Source of the DNA: Spisula solida
Taxonomy: Eukaryota; Mollusca; Bivalvia; Venerida; Mactridae
Assembly: GCA_947247005.1 (NCBI GenBank)
Contig: OX365955.1
Coordinates: 17,961,322 to 18,025,321, forward strand
DNA: 64,000 bases
Direction of reading: 5' to 3'
Each line of letters starts with the position of its first letter. Positions within the stretch are counted from its first letter, which is position 1. The notes under the pieces were generated by a model, which was not told where the DNA came from, searched no databases, and saw only the letters and a list, made by a program, of their open reading frames with translations. A program made the position numbers and the translations under genes. Shown here piece after piece: positions 59,479 through 64,000 of this stretch.

Positions 59479-61612
59479 TGTAGTCTAGCATGAATCTTCC
59501 TATGTACAGTCTAAAGTAAATATAATGTAGTCTTGCATTAGGTTGTCTACATCACAGAGTATACATGATTGTATATACTATAGTCAAGCAATAACCTGTC
59601 TACATCCTAGGGTAGATATACTGTAGTCTAGCATTAAGCTGTCTACATCCTAGGGTAGATATACTGTAGTCTAGTATTAAGCTGTCTACATCCTAGGGTA
59701 GATATACTGTCGTCAATCATTAAACTGTCTACATCCTAGGGTAGATATACTGTAGTCTAGCATTAAGCTGTCTACATCCTAGGGTAGATATACTGTAGTC
59801 TAGCATTAAACTGTCTACATCCTAGGGTAGATATACTGTAGTCTAGCATTAAGCTGTCTACATCCTAGGGTAGATATACTGTCGTCAATCATTAAGCTGT
59901 CTACATCCTAGGGTAGATATACTGTAGTCTAGCATTAAGCTGTCTACATCCTAGGGTAGATATACTGTAGTCTAGCATTCAGCTGTCTACATCCTAGGGT
60001 AGATATACTGTAGTCTAGCATTAAGCTGGATATATCCTAGGGTAGATATACTGTAGTCTAGCATTTAGCTGCCTACATCCTAGGGTAGATATACTGTAGT
60101 CTAGCATTTAGCTGCCTACATCCTAGGGTAGATATGCTGTAGTCAATCATTAAGCTGTCTACATCCTAGGGTAGATATACTGTAGTCTAGCATTAAGCTG
60201 TCTACATCCTAGGGTAGATATGCTGTAGTCAATCATTAAGCTGCCTACGTCCTAGGGTAGATATACTGTAGTCTAGCATTAAGCTGTCTATATCCTAGGG
60301 TAGATATACTGTAGTCTAGCATTAAGCTGTCTACATCCTAGGGTAGATATACTGTAGTCTAGCATTAAGCTGGATATATCCTAGGGTAGATATACTGTAG
60401 TCAATCATTAAGCTGTCTACATCCTAGGGTAGATATACTGTAGTCAATCATTAGGTTGTCTACATCCTAGGGTAGATATACTGTAGTCAATCATTAAGCT
60501 GTCTACATCCTAGGGTAGATATACTGTAGTCAATCATTAAGCTGTCTACATCCTAGGGTAGATATACTGTAGTCAATCATTAGGTTGTCTACATCCTAGG
60601 GTAGATATACTGTAGTCAATCATTAAGCTGTCTACATCCTAGGGTAGATATACTGTAGTCAATCATTAAGCTGTCTACATCCTAGGGTAGATATACAGTA
60701 GTCTAGCATTAAGCTGGATATATCCTATGGTAGATATACTGTAGTCTAGCATTAAGCTGGATATATCCTAGGGTAGATATGCTGTAGTCTAGCATTAAGC
60801 TGGATATATCCTAGCGTATATATACTGTAGTCTAGCATTAAGCTGGATATATCCTAGGGTAGATATACTGTAGTCTAGCATTAAGCTGTCTACATCCTAG
60901 GGTAGATATACTGTAGTCTAGCATTAAGCTGTCTACATCCTAGGGTAGATATGCTGTAGTCAGTCATTAAGCTGTCTACATCCTAGGGTAGATATACTGT
61001 AGTCTAGCATTTAGCTGCCTACATCTTAGGGTAGATATGCTGTAGTCTAGCATTAAGCTGCCTACATCCTAGGGTAGATATGCTGTAGTCAATCGTTAAG
61101 CTGTCTACATCCTAGGGTAGATATGCTGTAGTCAATCATTAAGGTGTCTACATCCTAGGGTAGATATACTGTAGTCTATCAATAAGATGGATATATCCTA
61201 GGGTAGATATGCTGTAGTCAATCATTAAGCTGGATATATCCTAGGCTAGATATACTGTAGTCAATCATTAAGCTGGATATATCCTATAGGCTAGATATAC
61301 TGTAGTCTATCATTAAGCTGGATATATCCTAGGCTAGATATACTGTAGTCTATCATTAAGCTGGATATATCCTAGGCTAGATATACTGTAGTCAATCATT
61401 AAGCTGGATATATCCTAGGCTAGATATACTGTAGTCTATCATTAAGCTGGATATATCCTAGGCTAGATATACTGTAGTCTATCATTAAGCTGGATATATC
61501 CTAGGCTAGATATACTGTAGTCTATCATTAAGCTGGATATATCCTATAGGCTAGATATACTGTAGTCTATCATTAAGCTGGATATATCCTATAGGCTATA
61601 TATGCTGTATTA
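59479..61612. repeat. 43-bp minisatellite, about 49 copies, zoned
   Basis: The unit is CTGTCTACATCCTAGGGTAG followed by ATATACTGTAGTCTAGCATTAAG. Left copies (59479-59600) are degenerate. The middle uses TCTACATCC with GTCTAGCATT or GTCAATCATT forms. The right third shifts to GGATATATCCTAGGCTAGAT and GTCTATCATT. So the array shows clear positional zoning. Confidence 0.95.
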
Positions 61613-61828
61613 TCACAGGACTTTCCTTGTATCTGGGTTAGTATAATTAATGAGTGCGTGTATTCTTATACTATACTAGTGTAGTACAACGTTCGCATGA
61701 TCTCACTTTCTCACCTTAATGAAGGCATTATATGCCGTAAATGACGTTATTTTAAGCATCATTAATATAAAGGAAATATGCGTTTTTCGTGTGATTGGTG
61801 TCATATGATAACAAGAAATATCTTTAAA

Positions 61829-62574
61829 CAAGAGGGCCATGATGGCCCTGAATCGCTCACCTGAATCACCTTGCTCATGATATTTTTATATATGAAACTG
61901 TAGCCTCTTAAAGAAGACAAGTGCCCTAAATTTGAGAAAGGACCTTATTAGGATGCTAGAGACCAAATTTTATGAAGATCCATCAAGCGGTTCAAGAGAA
62001 GAAGTCTTTTAAAAAAAATTCTATATCTCTTATGTAAAATTAAGGGAGGCACAGGGTGGGGCCAATATTGACCCAGGGGTCATGATTTGAGCAATCTCGG
62101 TAAAGGTCTTCCAGACAATGCTACTAGCAAAATATCTAAGCTCTATGCCTTGTGGTTCCAGCGAAGAAGATTTTTAAAAGTTTTTTCTATATATCTCTTA
62201 TACAAAATTAATGGACCCCCGGGGCGGGGCCAATATTGACCCGGGGGGTCATGATTTGAGCAATCTTGGTAAAGGTCCACCACGCAATGCTTCATGCTAA
62301 ATATCTAAGCTCTATGCCTTGTGGTTTCTTAGAAGAAGATTTTTAAAGGTTTTGTTACCTGGTTGCCATGGCAACCAGAGTTCTTGATGGATCAACTTTA
62401 TTTGAGCAATTTTAAAATCCCCTATGTCAGGAACATCCAGGCAAAATTTCATCAATATTGGTCAAACGGTTTCAGAGGAGATGTCATTTGAAAGTGTGGA
62501 CGGACGGACAGACGACGGACGGTGAGTGATCACAATAGCTCACCTTGAGCACTTCGTGCTCAGGTGAGCTAAAA
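61829..62574. repeat. Bivalve-type dispersed repeat with hairpin ends
   Basis: The left end has the palindrome AGGGCCATGATGGCCCT (61833-61849) followed by CGCTCACCTGA. The right end has CTCACCTTGAGCAC-TTC-GTGCTCAGGTGAG (62540-62569) followed by CTAA. Inside, a block of about 180 bp (GGGGCCAATATTGACCC, CATGATTTGAGCAATCT, TAAGCTCTATGCCTTGTGGT) occurs twice, at about 62047 and 62216. A GGACGGACGGACAGACGACG tract precedes the end. I recall this family as abundant in bivalve genomes. The terminal hairpin plus CTAA is Helitron-like, which is inference. Confidence 0.65.
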
Positions 62575-62990
62575 AGATAAACAGCGTTAAGATAGCAGAT
62601 ATGTGTACTCGTTTTCAATAAAGATGTGGACGTTATTTCATATCGTTGAAATTGAAAACACTAACCAAACGCTGAATTACTGTTATAAATCCATTCTATA
62701 CTTGACCCGATCACATTAAGGTCAAACAGTTAAAAATAGAATTAATAAGAAATACACTACGCACTTAGAGAAACACGAATAACAGATCTCTGTGTGTATC
62801 TACCATACCTTTGGTTACAAGTTTAACAGAAATGTAACTTTTTTCGCGGTATCTTTTGTGATGAGTATAGCATATTCTGACCAATGGACGTAAATAAAAT
62901 TGTTTCTTCTATTATTTTTACAAACATTTCATTGGTTTTTAAAGTAGATCAAATATCAAGCTAGAGAGCTATAACGCTGAAAAAGAATCC
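62575..62990. other. No gene seen
   Basis: Unique AT-rich DNA. No supportable feature. Confidence 0.5.
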
Positions 62991-63123
62991 ATCACAAGTT
63001 GTCAATTGGTACAAACTTATATAAAACTTGTTCTGGAAATATTATCAAGCTTGCCAGAGGCTTGCTTAATAAAATTTCTAGAACTAGTTTAATGTAAGTT
63101 TATATCAATTGACAACTTGTGAT
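62991..63123. repeat. 133-bp near-perfect foldback
   Basis: ATCACAAGTTGTCAATTGGT...AAACTTATATAAAACTTGTT is inverted as AACTAGTTTAATGTAAGTTT...CAATTGACAACTTGTGAT. Arms of about 60 bp meet at a centre near 63057 (CAAGCTTGCCAGAGGCTTGC). It is almost loop-free, like a palindromic MITE. Confidence 0.9.
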
Positions 63124-64000
63124 AGATCATTTATGTCAAGCATTGAGTTACTACATCTTCTAATAGTATTTATACAACAGGATAGCAATAATTCAACAAT
63201 CTCAACAATCAAGTGTTCTCAAACCAAGATGCACTAGCACAAATATTCCCAAATTTCTGTCTAGATCACTTATTGATTTCAAACTTTCCTTTGATAACAA
63301 GAGCTTGAAATTCTATGACGAAATTTTCGCAAAATTGATAGTGTATGGTATATATTACCATAGCAACCAAAATCCATAAATAACATTGACTACATCGCCT
63401 TGCGAGCATTACTGTCAAATATCATTAATTTCACTTTTTTTTCAGAAAATTGTAGAAATTGCTCCACAGAGAATTAATGTTCAGATCTTCAAGTGTTTTT
63501 GTCTACAAGAAAAAAACCATAACAAAAACCCCACAAGAATGGTATAAGCATTATCAACGTTATTCGTCAATAAGTACCGGTTTTATCACATATTATCTGC
63601 TTAAAATTATGTTAACTGGTCTCCAAGGATTTTGGTTAGGGTGAAATGAGACTGAACTTGGGAAGAATAATGGTCAGTTCGTGAAGTTGCTAGATAACAG
63701 TTGGCTGACTCTCATATTGGATATTATTTTATCTACTTCATGAATGTTTTTTAGTTTATTGAACAATAGGGTCCCATATCGGGAACATTTGGCATCTTGA
63801 ATCGGTCGATCATTAAGTAAATAATACTTTCAGGGAAGTTAGTTTATCATAGATCCTATCATATGGTACATGTATATAATACATTCCAGGGACAGAAAAA
63901 CCTTGTGTAAAGATAATTTCAATCATCAGACCATATCAATGGTTAGTCCTACAGGGTTGTCGGTCATTTAATATTTGTTTGTTGTAACAATTGATCAGTT
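63124..64000. other. No gene seen
   Basis: AT-rich unique DNA to the window edge. A 61-codon plus-strand frame at 63459-63644 is unrecognised. Confidence 0.5.

Overview
This 64-kb window looks like animal nuclear DNA, most likely from a mollusc and probably a bivalve. It is AT-rich, has no operon structure and no convincing long non-repetitive reading frame. It carries tRNA-derived SINEs, small terminal-inverted-repeat (TIR) elements and dispersed non-coding repeats of types I associate with bivalve genomes. The taxonomic call is inference from repeat style; no gene here fixes it. I found no complete, functional protein-coding gene, rRNA or canonical tRNA. The region is best read as intergenic or intronic DNA dominated by tandem repeats.

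About a third of the window (roughly 21 kb by my tally) is tandem repeat. Main arrays: a 59-bp dimeric minisatellite (1-1252); 60-bp (4.8-5.2 kb); twin 39-bp arrays (9.2-10.0 kb); 22-bp (11.0 kb); 32-bp (12.2 kb); about 43-bp (12.9 kb); 37-bp (15.4 kb); 39-bp (20.3-21.5 kb); 71-bp (22.3 kb); a 24-bp array carrying CACGTG (23.9 kb); 37-bp (30.1 kb); 37-bp (35.7-37.4 kb); a 6.5-kb array of a 19-bp unit with higher-order structure (38.0-44.5 kb); 43-bp (49.1-50.6 kb); a pure (CGCA)59 microsatellite (51.5 kb); a very homogeneous 43-bp array (57.3-58.3 kb); and another 43-bp array (59.5-61.6 kb). The long reading frames in the window lie in these arrays and are by-products of the repeat period.

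Between the arrays are decayed or non-autonomous transposons. They include a Harbinger-like MITE with a second element nested in it (1883-2424); a Tc1/mariner element with matching TIRs and a dead transposase C-terminus (16956-18194); a GC-richer TIR element holding the 71-bp repeats (21891-22749); an 850-bp mariner-like element with TA target sites (46012-46861); several small MITEs and near-perfect foldbacks; and four tRNA-derived SINE heads. The most striking structure is a 3.55-kb TA-flanked TIR element (53696-57245). It encloses a roughly 2.8-kb palindrome whose two arms each carry the same minisatellite.

Nothing here forms a pathway or gene system. The interest lies in how repeats arise, expand, duplicate and nest. 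I did not find an obviously new biological system. The best candidates for a second look are the giant palindrome, the higher-order 19-bp array and the minisatellites seeded from dispersed repeats.
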